From Coffea arabica (Eukaryota > Streptophyta > Magnoliopsida > Gentianales > Rubiaceae): 64,000 nucleotides of DNA. This document shows, one piece after another, positions 1 through 10,360 of the stretch (its first letter is position 1; the number at the start of each line of letters is the position of its first letter). Below the pieces are notes generated by a model, which was not told where the DNA came from, did not search any database, and worked only from the letters and a program-made list of their open reading frames with translations. The stretch spans positions 20,592,501 to 20,656,500 of the forward strand of contig NC_092323.1 of NCBI RefSeq assembly GCF_036785885.1, read 5' to 3'. Position numbers and translations under genes: made by a program.

Positions 1-9
1 CACCTTAGC

Positions 10-354
10 ATGAAATTCCCTACGTCCGCAGGAGTAGCCGAGGTGCTGGGGGATCTAGAGGTAGCTCGGACCTGCTACATCGCAACTCTCAAGGGTAAGG
101 AGAAACTGGTCGCTCAAACGACTTGTTTAGAGCCCTGGGAGCCAGCAAATAAGAAGGAAAGATTGGAGACGGACAAGGGGCTACTTGAAGTCTTGATTAA
201 CGACGAACGGCCGGATCAGGTGATTAGAGTCGGCTCATGCTTGAACGAACTGATCAGGAAGGCATTGGAATCCCTGTTGGCTGAATACGCTGAGAAAGGA
301 TGGTGCCATGGAGCAGCTCCAAAGCTACTTCAGGAAATTGAGCTCGATTGTTGA
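10..354 (+). pseudogene. Gypsy pol fragment (protease-RT linker)
   Basis: A 114-residue open stretch whose first 80 or so residues match the pattern of the region before reverse transcriptase in plant Gypsy polyproteins: a MKFPT..GV start, a VAR.CY motif, SLKGKEK-like residues, then a segment ending LNELIRKALESLLAEYA. The RT core that should follow is absent. From about residue 95 the reading enters sequence belonging to the antisense ORF on the other strand. It is therefore a deletion remnant and not a gene. The true polyprotein start lies outside the window. Confidence 0.6.
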
Positions 355-1852
355 CTGACAGCCTCCACTGCAGACAGAAGTGCGTTGGATATGTATGCGT
401 GGTCGGCTTGGTTTGTGGATCGAAAGGACTAGTGCTTGTGTACTGCCACATATGAGGAGGAGCCTCTGTCCGAACTTGCTCTTTAGTAGTGTTGATACCA
501 TAGTGCTCGAGCTGGGAGAGGTCAGGAGCTGATCCTCCCTCCCAAACGAGCGAAAGAGTTGCCTCTGTCCGTGCCTTCTTGGCCATGGACTTCCTTCGCT
601 TCTTCTTCCCTCGTTCCTCAGCGGGGGACGACTGAGCTAGCGTTGGCTGAACAGGCACTGGCTGAGGAGGTGGAAGAGGAGCCGAGCTGGCTGGTGCAGT
701 GGATGGTGCAGGAGTGGGCGTGCTCGAACTACCAGCTCCGCCAAGGGACAGCATCTGTGAGAACCTCTTCACTGCAAGAAAAAACAAAAAAGTGACTATC
801 AGCACCAGAACAAATAGAGATCGCAAGTTCACAAGAACAAAAAAAAAGAGAAAAAAAGGAAAGAAAGAAGGCATCGGCAATTACAGGTGGCCAGTTCGTT
901 CGGGGAGAGGGGTCTGGTCTCACGGGAAGGATCAGACACATCTGCTCGGATCAGGCCAGCTACCCAGAGTTGGGTGTTATTGAACTCCTTCACGTTCAAC
1001 CTCATGTCCGAACTGAGCAAACGGTCCAGTTCGGACTCAGGCAGAGGAGAAGGAACAGGGTCAGAGACCTGGGTCTCTTCCCTCCAGGTCGGCAGGGGAA
1101 ACCCTATATTCTTCAAATAGAAGAACTGGGCTTTCCATGCCCAAATTGAAGAGGGGACACTCGTGAACAGCTCACGTGTTGGATACTTCGACCTGCTCCT
1201 ACGAGCGAAGTAAAACCAGCCCGGAACATGACCATTAATCTTCATATGGAAGACTGACCGGAACAAATCTAGAGAATAAGGGATCTCGAGAATTCGACAC
1301 AAGATAAAGAAACCAAGGGTTGACTGAGCAGCATTGGGGATGAGTTGGGTTATTCGGATCCCCCAGAATGTAAGAATTTGAAAAAGGAACTGGGGAATAG
1401 GAAGGCGATGGCCGGCTATGAGTTGGTCTTTGTATATGGCCACAAACCCCAGGTTGGGCCGCCCTAACTTTGAACTGGTAGGGAAGTACGTCGAACTGGG
1501 TAGGTATATCGTACTTCCCTACCAATTCGTCTATATCCTCCTGCTCCAGGATAGGTGGAATCATATCGACTTCGCCAAAGTCAATACCGGTCCCCCTAGA
1601 GGTCCCTATCTCAGCCTGGGCTGGAACTGCTTGGGTGGCAGTTTCAGCGATAGGCTAACCAGGCTGTTCAGGCAAATTCATTGCTTGAACAAGAGAATTA
1701 GCGGGGGAGGAGACGTACTCGGATCCTGACGAACTAGAAGAGGACGAACTGGAAGGAGAAGTAGAAGAAGAGATAATCTCTACGAGAATAAGTCGAGCTA
1801 CCCTACGCCTAGGAGCTGAACTAGTGATATCAGACTGTTTGGAAGAAGACAT
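254..1852 (-). pseudogene. Antisense extra ORF of the Tat element (PF04195-like), spliced, broken
   Basis: Read on the minus strand, the likely start is the ATG at 1852, followed by a serine-rich N-terminal part with a run of about nine serines. One in-frame TAG lies near 1652. The frame then continues to about 1440, where a one-base frameshift joins it to the core at 1435-885. The core contains GHRLPIPQF, QLIPNAAQ and HVPGWFYFARR motifs typical of the putative gypsy-type transposon domain. A 113-bp intron follows (772-884). The second exon is a proline/serine-rich and basic tail that stops at 254. The function of this protein family is unknown. With one nonsense codon and one frameshift this copy is dead. 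Its opposite orientation to pol and LTR is what is reported for Tat-lineage antisense ORFs. Confidence 0.6.
772..884 (-). other. Predicted intron in the antisense ORF
   Basis: On the minus strand the donor is GTAATTGC just after ...GCCACCT, and the acceptor is a pyrimidine-rich TTTTTTCTTGCAG before TGAAGAGG. Splicing joins a phase-1 codon (T + TG) and carries the reading frame from ...NELAT into LKRFSQML, giving a continuous protein. Without splicing the first frame runs into a phenylalanine-rich translation of a poly-pyrimidine tract and stops. Supported by consensus and frame only. Confidence 0.55.
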
Positions 1853-2064
1853 AAAAGAAGAAGAGAAAGGGAACTTACTGATGAAAAAGAGGGAGGATAG
1901 CTCGGACGCTAGGTGGTGCCTAGGGGGAAGCACGAGTAGACTCTTGACGCCTAAGGGGACGATGCATGAACAGACTCTTGTGGGGAAGGAAAATATGCGA
2001 ACTGGCTAGAAGATGGAAGAACGGACAAAATGAGGAAAAATGATGAAAATGACGTCTGGTAGGA

Positions 2065-2076
2065 CCTATTTATAGG
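2065..2076 (-). promoter_or_regulatory. TATA box for the antisense ORF
   Basis: The minus strand reads CCTATAAATAGG, a near-ideal plant TATA box, about 210 bp upstream of the ATG at 1852. The motif is nearly palindromic, but on the plus strand it faces into the LTR-like region, so the antisense ORF is its natural target. Inferred from sequence and position only. Confidence 0.45.
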
Positions 2077-2135
2077 GGTCATCAGAGTGGGAGACGAAAC
2101 GACCCGAGTTAAATTCAAATTTAAATACTAGTAAC

Positions 2136-2770
2136 TGTCATTATGGAGTGACGTAACGGCTGAAGGGACAGTTACTCAAACAAACATGGTGGTTACCCGA
2201 ACAAACATGGCGGTTACAAAAATCGTGGACCCCAGTCTGAACTGGCACCTTTCTCGAAGTTTGGTCCAGACTCATGCGACTGTTCGATAACTCTAGACTC
2301 CATGGGGGGCTAGTGTGGACGAGCCAATCCACCACAGGCACGTATCAGTTCGGACAAGCCTATTTGAGCTGACAGGGAAGCCAGTTCAGGCATGATCACC
2401 GCCTCCGCGCTGAATAGGCCGAATAGGCCGATAATCCTTGACCTCTCAGTATAAGGTCGGAGGTAGAGTCAAAAAAGGAGTCCACCACTAGTAGCCTAGT
2501 AGGGCTCTTAATTCCACAAGGAAAGAACTACTGAGAACTTTATAAATACAACACAACAGGACAAAGCAAGGCACGCAACCTACAATAAACAATACTATTG
2601 TCTGCTTGTAAGCATCACTGACTTGACCGTCGGAGTCAGAATGGGGAACTAGTCCCTCTATTCACTCTTTTGCTGGTCAGTTTGGAACCATCTCGTTGGT
2701 ACCAGTTCGGTTCCTCTCAGTTCGAGTCCATCCCTGGTGCTCAGTTCGGATTGTGCTCTCGGCAGTCGCA
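2136..2770 (+). repeat. 3' LTR of the Tat-like element (approximate left boundary)
   Basis: The region has the layout of a plant LTR read on the plus strand. A TATAAATA box lies at 2541-2548, an AATAAA signal at 2584-2589, and then comes the CACTGACTTGACCGTCGGAGT-type U5 segment seen in many plant Gypsy LTRs. It ends at a CA dinucleotide at 2770 (...GGCAGTCGCA). The 5' end is uncertain: TGTCATTATGG at 2136 is one candidate, and TGACGTCTGG near 2048, after a purine-rich stretch, is another. No target-site duplication can be tested because the other end is outside the window. Confidence 0.55.
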
Positions 2771-5133
2771 TCATAGAACAAAGTGTTTTTTAGTGTTCTT
2801 TAGATGGTCAGAGTTTATATGAATAGGTTGTGTTTATTGTAAGAAAATTTTAGTTATAGCAAGAAATGCTATTTTATATATGTATGTGTGTGTGTATATA
2901 CATATGTATACACATGTGTGTTTGTGTATATATGTATGTATGTGTGTATATTAATTGACTATCTTTTACATGTTGGTTGTAAGGTGAGACTGTTCAAGGA
3001 ATATTATTCAGATGGTCCCAATTCTCTCATCAAACTAGTTTAATTGCACTCAACTTATTATGTTACGAATGCGGATATTTGGCGAGTAACTGATCCAAAG
3101 TTGCAAATTAGACCAGTTCCATATGAATTAATATTGATATGAAATACTTTTATTCCGGTGTGCTCGGACCATCCATCAATTTATAATTTTCAATTTTTAT
3201 CACTTTATTCATTTTGGTTATGACTTATAATTGTTTCTATTTTAGTTATCATTGTGTTTATGACTGATAATTATTTTTTATAAAAGTTTTTTTATTGTGC
3301 ATTTTTGTGCAACTATATTTTGTTTGGTTATTCGGGCTTTTCCTACTCGAATATTAATGATTGGAGAACCTACCATGCGTATCCAAGAATTCATTATTAT
3401 CAATAAATAGTGTGTATGCAAGTGCATAATTGTTGTTTTCCAACAAAATTTTATGCTTAGTTTGATTAACGAAAGATACCTTTGTTTCTTTTAGAATGAG
3501 GCCCCTCTTTTTTTTTGACGTGGCAAAAATGATACAGAAAAAGATAAAGAAGTTGATAAAGTATTATTAGTCTAAATAATTCAAAACCAATGGTTATCAA
3601 TAGAAAAGAAATAGTGATAAGTTACATTTTTGTCATAAAATTCATGATTGTTTTCCCTTTAATTTCAATCAAATATTGCATTAATTACTGGATTCTACTC
3701 ATATTTGGTGTTTGGTGTTGATTGTAGGGATTTTGAGTAAAAAGGGATTAAAGACGTAATTTTTATTGAATTTTTATGCTAATCAATGTGGTCGCATCAA
3801 AATTTAATTCTACAAGTTCGAGAACTCGGGAGTTAACGCGTGACTTCTAGTTTTGGATTGGAGCTGTGGAAGAGACTCTTTATCAAGTGAATAGTTTCCT
3901 ATTCTTACTAGGAGACTAATCTAGTCTATCTATTAGGAGTTTGTTTTGTTTTAGGGATTGTAGTTTCGATAGGAATAATAAAAGCTACATGTCTAAGATA
4001 TTAGATAGTAACTTTTCTTTTCTCCTTTATCGGGAGAAACAAAATAAACGCTTTTCTATTCTTATTCATCGCAATTGAAGATTGGCCGCAGGGATTAATC
4101 CAAATATTTTGTGCGAGTAATTAAATCCTTAATTATTTAATTACTTTAAATTAGTGGTGACTGGAATGATTGGTTTTGTGTCAGGAAAACATATGAGTTA
4201 ATTTAAAATAACCCTTGTAGGGTGTTATTTGGTTAGAATAGGACTTCTCTAATTCTTAAGGCAATTGGAAAATTGAACTCTACGGTCGTACCAAGGGTTA
4301 TTTTTTGATTAGGAAAATGATTAATGGTCGTACATTGATCATCGATACAGTAAGGAGAAATTGATTGTCATCGCTTGTTTAGCAGTTATAACTTGTTTAT
4401 CAGTGAATAAATAAAATTATCATTGCATCGATGATCAATTGAGTGAATTATCTCCAAAGTTATTTCTTGGCTAGAGTTTATTTATTCTTGATTCAATTTT
4501 AATAAATTGTCATTCAGTTTTTATATATTTATTTTATTTGATTATTTTCGATTTTATAAACACCCTCCTTACTTTGGGCTCTTCTTAGTCACCCTATATA
4601 TAAAATTTATATTTTTCTCGAATAGGTATTTATTATTGTATAGGCTCGATACCTGTCAAATAGCCAAACTAATTGAATTATCAAATGAAGCAAAGGGACC
4701 TAATGGTGAGCCCTCTTTCTAGCCATTAAACAATCGAGGAAAAGAAAATTTTATCACTTATTTAGTTGATTCAAATATGGATATCAAACTGAATCTCAGG
4801 TGTTTGATTTCATCATTTAGTATATGCTCTTTAATACCAGCCTTATATGTTACTAATTCCTCTTACATTGATTCTTTGCATTCCATTTTTACTATGAAAA
4901 AATGAGTCATAGAAAAAAGGTTTATCAATGAGCCTCTCGACAAAACATTTGATCATCAAATTTAGCAATGGAAACTCAATTTTCTTTATAAAGTAGTAAA
5001 ATTCATAAAATCAAAAAAGGTAGGGAAAACTGTTGGACAGCTCCACAAGGAATATAATGTACTGAAATTTCAAGTACATATTTGATTCCCTAATATGGAT
5101 TTGTTGGCTTCAAGATAGGATTGATAAATTTTA
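2771..5133. other. Non-coding AT-rich stretch with a TG/TA microsatellite
   Basis: No convincing gene. A (TG/TA)n microsatellite of about 80 bp lies at 2877-2955. From about 3660 to 4500 the sequence has the texture of a decayed retrotransposon LTR (scattered TATA-like and AATAAA-like signals), but I could not find paired ends or a coding domain. Short open frames here, such as 4507-4722, are phenylalanine-rich AT translations with no recognisable motif. Confidence 0.4.
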
Positions 5134-5425
5134 GGACAAATTACACTTTACCCCCTGTGATTTAGTATTTTTTTACATAACCCCCTATGATTTCAAAAGC
5201 TATATATCACCCCCACATGGTTTGAATTAAAGTGTCAAAATGACGGAAATAGTCATTCGTCAAAGGGTATTTTTGACATTTTAGGTGACTCTGTTATGAA
5301 TGATTATTTCCGTCACTTTGACACTTTAATTCAACCCATGAGGGGGTTATGTATAGCTTTTGAAATCATATGGGGATTATGTGAAAAAATACTAAACCAT
5401 AGGGGGGATAAAGTATAATTTGCCC
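5134..5425. mobile_element. Mutator-type foldback MITE
   Basis: Nearly the whole 292 bp is an imperfect inverted repeat. The left end GGACAAATTACACTTTACCC pairs with the right end, whose complement reads GGGCAAATTATACTTTATCC. Pairing continues inward through the CATAACCCCC and TTTGAAATCATA segments and the TGACGGAAAT motif. The flanking 9-mers are taaatttta (5125-5133) and tcaatttta (5426-5434), eight of nine identical. That fits the 9-bp duplication of Mutator-like elements. It has no coding capacity and its transcript would fold into a long hairpin. Confidence 0.75.
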
Positions 5426-5434
5426 TCAATTTTA

Positions 5435-6021
5435 TCTTGCATTTGCAAAGTATATTACAGAGTTTTCTCTATGCTTTGGCAATTTATCAGGTCATGTTAG
5501 GTCCATTTATAATATTCCTCAATTTATCATGTTTGTCAGCTTCCTAAAGATTTTCAAGACAAGTGGTTGTGCATTTGAGAGTAGTAGGGAAATTTAACTT
5601 CCTAGTTGCAGAGTTTTTTTTTTTTAATATCTCTCATGTTTTGCAAATTGCTCTTTATTTGAAAGGTTTAATATTGTTGTACTTTTTAATATTCAATTTG
5701 TTTTTAAATATGTACTTTTTGAACTCTTTCCACTTGGAAATTGGGCAACAAAAAATTTATTTAACATTGACTATTGTATAAAAATTGAGAGTAGTGTAGA
5801 TATTAAACTTATATGTATAGTTATTCCCCTATGAACTAAAACTCTAATTTCATAGTTTGATAATTGAATTGTGTCCTTAGACGTTGGAGAAAAAATTAAG
5901 TATAGCCTAAAAGTGATAAAATTCCAGTGATGACTATCCGTCGTAAAATTCTCTGTGCAATTTTTGTGTAGAGGCTTGCTTTTTTGTTTCTTACTTACTT
6001 TTGTTCATTGCGATATTCATT
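5435..6021. other. Intergenic, nothing recognised
   Basis: AT-rich sequence without a supportable gene. The open frame at 5563-5781 is rich in phenylalanine, leucine and isoleucine as expected from T-rich DNA and shows no domain. Confidence 0.5.
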
Positions 6022-7213
6022 AGAAGAAAAATGTTAGTACAACCCCATAACCAAAAAGTAAAGGAAGAAGAAGACTTTTACGCTTTGCAAAACACCAGTG
6101 TGCCTTCATAGAGAGCACAGAGGAAAAGCATTCAATATAAAAATGGCTCAAGATGTTCCTAGACCTGAATCAACTCACCGGAAATCTGGCCTCCTAAAAG
6201 ACCAAGTTCAATTAGCAAGGAGAAGGGATTCTGATCGCTATGAAATTGTCCCTATCCCGGATCCTTTATCATTTGAGAAAGGCTTTTTTGCTGTGATCCG
6301 GGCATTTTAGTTGCTGGCACAAAAGAATGATGGACTAATATTAGTTGGCGTGGCTGGTCCTTCTGGAGCCGGAAAAACTGTATTCACTGAGAAAATAGTC
6401 AAAGTACTCAATTTTATGCCAAGTGTTGTTGTCATCTCAATAGACAATTATAATGATCATTGTTCACCGTAACTTCAATGATCCACGTTTGACTGACTAT
6501 GAGACGTAGTTAAAGAATATCCAAGATCTTAAAGCAAGGAAGCAGGTTGAGGTTCCGATTTATGATTTCAAATCCAACTCCCGCATTGGATACAGGACAC
6601 TTGAAGTTCCAAAATGTCGCATTGTGATAAATGAGGGCGTTTATGCTTTGAGTGAGAAATTGCGGCCTTTATTGGATCTTTGAGTATCTGTCACGAGGGG
6701 AGTCCATTTTGGCCTTGTAAAACAAATACTACGGGACATTCAATGAGTAGGACAAGAGCCTGAAGAAATAATCCACCAAAAATCTGAGACAGTGTATCCA
6801 ATGTATAAAGCTTTTATTGAGCTTGATCTCTAGACTGCACATATTAAAATCATTAACAAGTTCAATCCTTTCACTGGATTCCAGTGTCCTGCTTATATTC
6901 TTAAGTCATCAAGGGGTTTGACAAGCCAAGCATACGTAAGAATGCGAAATAAAGATGGGAAGTACAATCTTATGTTAAGAGTGGGTCACAGATCCTCCAT
7001 TTGTAATATCTCGAAGTATAACTTTTGAGGTTAGCGTGCAGCTTCTTGGTGGTTTGATGGCCCTGGGATATACACTAGCAGCTATACTTGAGAGAAGTAG
7101 TAATGAGAAGGTCTATGTGAAAATTGATTGGCTGGAGTAGCTCAACCATCAATACGTTCAGCTGCAAGGAAGAGATCGGACTATTGTAAAAAGTGTTGAA
7201 GAGCGGTTGGTAC

Positions 7214-7545
7214 CATGGCTCAAAGACTGGGCCGAGTCCAAGATGACTCCGTCTCGAGTTCTCCCAATACGATACTGGAACGATACGATTCTGAAATACT
7301 TGACTCGCCGAGACGTCACCGTGAAGGATTGAAATGGCCAAGTCACACCGAATCACTCCGAGTCATCCTGAATCAATTAGAATTTTTATTATGTTTACTA
7401 TTTTTTAATTATTTTTGTTTATCATATTTTTTTATAATTTTTAGAATATTAAATATTTCAAAAATTCGCATCTCGTCGAGACCGCGATCTATATGTCGAG
7501 ACCGATGTAAAACGGTCCGAGCCGCAACCACGACTTTGAACCATG
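7214..7545. mobile_element. hAT-like MITE inserted in the TTM pseudogene
   Basis: A 332-bp insertion that splits the TTM-like reading. Its ends are CATGGCTCAAAG and CTTTGAACCATG, a 12-bp inverted repeat with one mismatch. A second copy of the family lies at 32718-33067 and shares ends and internal GGATGTAAAAC- and ACGAC/CACGATG-type motifs. The flanks share only gttgg at slightly different offsets here, so the target duplication is unclear. The hAT assignment comes from the clean 8-bp duplication at the other copy. Confidence 0.6.
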
Positions 7546-8260
7546 AGTTGGGACAGGAAGGTCCATATGCCCCATGCACCATGTGGATGGGGCATTTATA
7601 ATATCATACACACCTATATTAAACAAATGGAACTGGAAAAGCTTGTGAATGAAGTTATGGCTTTGGCAGATTATTTGAAGACAAAGCTTAGCAAAGATGG
7701 GTATAAATATTAAGAGAGGTATGTCTCATATCTACTTTAAATGCTCGGATGGATGATTTCACATCTCAGGTTGAAGAATTTAGCTTCAAGTTAACCAGCA
7801 GACTATCATTTCCACCTTCACAAAATTTCGTTTCGCAAGCTGAAACCTGCAACGACTTTGCACCAACTTCGCACTTTATTTCTGGCTTAGAGAATGGCTC
7901 CTTAACTAGGGGTATAATGCCGAGTTCCTCATCTTCCTTCCTTTCGGGGAAGGATGCTCCACTGTTGGAAGAGATATCCAACACAGCCAGGGGGCAGCGC
8001 CAAATCATGCATCAATTGGACAATCTTAGCACTCTTAATCATGAGAATTTGGAAGAAAGAGCCCATCCAGGCAGTATAAACAAGAGCAGTGAGATGGCTT
8101 ATGTTGATCCGGCTGGAGTCTCTCTCATTTTGACATTTGCAATAGGTGGCTTGGGAATTTTGTTCTTCAAGGGTTATGCGCCCCCAAATTGATTCCTTCC
8201 CCAACACTGTTTTATGTAGATCTTAACGTCTATAGAGCTTGAGTTACTGCTTTCTTTCTA

Positions 8261-8282
8261 AAGAAGAAGAAGAAGAAGAAGA
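8261..8282. repeat. (AAG)n microsatellite / A-rich tail
   Basis: About seven AAG units at the 3' end of the retrocopy, immediately followed by the right target-site duplication. It may be the remnant of the poly(A) tail of the retroposed transcript merged with the AAG-rich target site. Confidence 0.6.
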
Positions 8283-8294
8283 AAAATGTTAGTA

Positions 8295-9440
8295 ATTTTT
8301 CAAGGACATTTACAGAAAAAAGGAAAGGAAAAACAGACGAGGGTCTTACTTGTAAAGCTAAAAAAACAAGTCAATAAATTTCAATAGAAGTCACTTTGGG
8401 ACGTAAAAAGGGAAGACAAAGGAGTTGACCAAGTATTATAAGACCAAACGCTTCCAAAACATGTTTTCAATAGAAAACGAATAGGCAAACTAATTGAAAA
8501 ATGAGGGAATGGGACCTAAAGATCCCTCGGCAAGTAATAATTGCAAGACAAAAACAAAAAGAAATCTATCTCATCTTTAATTGTTTCAAATGGAACGATT
8601 AAGCTGACTATTACACATACATGCATTAAAAAAATACACTAGAAAACATCTGTATCTCCCTTAGAGTGTTTTGCTATCTAGTATGGTGCTTATCAAAATA
8701 GATGAGTATCATTTTTCAATCCTAATTAATTCAGTAGTTTATTTTAAAAAACCTACTATGATTAGATCACTAGTAGTTGCTTAAATTAGACCTTACCTAC
8801 TTAATTTTTATTTTGCATTCAATTAATTATACCATTTTTTTCCTTTTAATTAAACTAGAATAGGTCACGTGCATTGCACGTGATTATAATATCATAAAAC
8901 ATAATATTTCTTACACACTAAAATTTATTTGTGAAAATTTTGTAATAAATTTAACATTTTCATAATTTCTATTTGCATTTTATTTCATTTTTCATTTTCT
9001 TTAATTAATTGTACTTCAAACCATTATTTTAAAAGAAAAAAAGGTTTACAAAATATTATATCTAAAAATTCGTATAAATTCTTGAGAAAATTTTTAACAA
9101 ATGAGGACATATTTGGTCTCTTTCAATTTAAAATAATGATTTGAAGGACAATTAATTAAAGAAGATGAAAAATTAATATTAAAAAATAAAGATTTGACCA
9201 TATATGAAATGATTTGACAAAAAACATCAACATTTTGAATGGTATGTACAATATCAACATTTCTAGTTACTTCTTTTATTTTTTTCTATGACAAACAAAC
9301 TATGATAATACCACTAAAATTTTTTTATTTTTAATTATATATGCGAAAAATTTTTTAATTTTCTTTTGGAATTGGATGACCTAAAGTTGCACACTAAGAA
9401 AAAATTAATTATTTGCTAACCATTGGAGTTGGAGTTCTTA
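8295..9440. other. AT-rich intergenic, no gene seen
   Basis: Long A/T tracts and no open frame with a recognisable motif on either strand. A short palindromic ACGTGCATTGCACGT sits at 8867-8881. Nothing else is supportable. Confidence 0.5.
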
Positions 9441-9896
9441 GGGGCTGCTTGGTTAAAGAGTTTGGGAATCACAGAATGGAATGAACCCCTAATTTGTTGC
9501 TTGGATTAAGCCTATTGGAATGCAATTTTTGGAATCATTTCTAAAAACACGGACTTATCCCATTCCCGAGCACATTGGGAGGTTTTGGATAAAACCCTCA
9601 ACTTATTCCCTCAGACAACCTTTATGACAGACCTACCCTCTCTTTCTCTCCATCACACGCTGCACCTTCTGTTCTTCTTTTTCATCAGATTTCCTATCTC
9701 TTCTTCTTCATCATATAGTCTTCATCTCTTATCCAAAATTTCTTGAAAAAAAAAATCTAAAGTAGATCTAAATGGGATAGGAATGGACAAATATTTTCAG
9801 CGATAAAGAGAAGTAGATTTCAAGTTAGGGATAGAAATTCGGTAAGAAGCAAGGACCGATTGGACAACGACAAAGAGCAGTGGGTATTCTGCTAGA

Positions 9897-10049
9897 ACAG
9901 AGATCACTGAGTGGAAGGATATTCCCGTGGAGTTGTTGTTGGGGATTGTTTCACTAGTTGATGATGATAGGATCGTGATTCTGGCTTCTGGGGTTTGTAG
10001 TGGCTGGAGGGATGCCATTTCTTGTGGTCTCATGCATCTCAAACTTTCA
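9897..10049 (+). pseudogene. Captured fragment of an SKP2A/B-type F-box gene
   Basis: The plus-strand reading is open for 51 codons. It shows EWKDIPVELLLGIVSLVDDD followed by a VCSGWRDAIS motif and GLMHLKLS. This is the F-box helix region found near the N terminus of plant SKP2A/SKP2B (an F-box plus leucine-rich-repeat substrate receptor of SCF ubiquitin ligases). The leucine-rich repeats are missing and the similarity ends abruptly at KLS. Upstream sequence back to about 9640 may also derive from the donor gene. Because it lies inside the TIR element it is a captured fragment and not a functional gene. Confidence 0.75.
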
Positions 10050-10089
10050 AATACGTTATTTTAATTTTCGTAAATTTGTTTAAATATGA

Positions 10090-10360
10090 AAAATTGGTTA
10101 AATAGCGCATTAAATACAAAACTTGCCAGTTTCCCATAAAGAGCTGGTATGTTATGGGCAATTTCAACTTTTTTTTTTAACTTTCACATATTTAATTTAT
10201 GTTAAATACAAAACATACTAGTTTTCCTTTAAACGCTATTTAACCAATTTTTCCCATAAAGAGCTGGTATGTTTCCCATAAAGAGCTAGTACAAAACATA
10301 CTACAAAACCTGCCAGTTTCCCATAAAGAGCTAGTATGTTATGCGCTATTTAATAAAGAG
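10090..10360. repeat. Rearranged short direct and inverted repeats inside the Harbinger-type element
   Basis: The word CCCATAAAGAGCTGGTATGT (or GCTAGTATGT) recurs about four times, mixed with inverted copies of AAATACAAAACATACTAG and AATTGGTTAAATAGCG. The block looks like a scrambled foldback. No coding content. Confidence 0.6.

Larger units (their letters stand above)
1..2770 (+). mobile_element. Tat-lineage Ty3/Gypsy retrotransposon remnant (internally deleted)
   Basis: A plus-strand LTR-retrotransposon remnant, truncated by the window edge. In order it shows a scrap of pol, an antisense extra ORF and a 3' LTR-like region. The pol scrap resembles the linker between protease and reverse transcriptase of plant Gypsy polyproteins. 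The antisense ORF resembles the 'putative gypsy type transposon' domain (PF04195), which in Tat-lineage elements is known to lie between pol and the 3' LTR. Reverse transcriptase, RNase H and integrase are missing between about 330 and 400, so an internal deletion is inferred. The lineage assignment rests on gene order and protein resemblance judged by eye. Confidence 0.7.
6022..8294 (+). pseudogene. Processed pseudogene of a TTM1/TTM2-like triphosphate tunnel metalloenzyme
   Basis: Plant TTM1/2 proteins combine a P-loop uridine-kinase-like domain with a CYTH triphosphatase domain and a C-terminal membrane anchor. This intronless copy starts at ATG 6143 (MAQDVPRPES, then GLLKDQVQLARRRDSDRYEI). 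It has the P-loop GVAGPSGAGKTVF near 6355, CYTH-region residues (about 6840-7200) and the tail at 7749-8192 (SHFISGLENG, EEISNTARGQRQIMHQLDNL, hydrophobic anchor). Breaks include a TAG at 6308, frameshifts near 6455 and 6975, further stops (near 6830 and 7137), and a 332-bp MITE insertion at 7214. Identical 18-mers agaagaaaaatgttagta flank it at 6022-6039 and 8277-8294, after an AAG-rich tail. Loss of introns plus long target duplications indicates LINE-type retroposition. Confidence 0.85.

Noticed and set aside
9797..10042. Minus-strand open frame over the F-box capture
   Set aside because: It is the shadow of the plus-strand SKP2-like codons.
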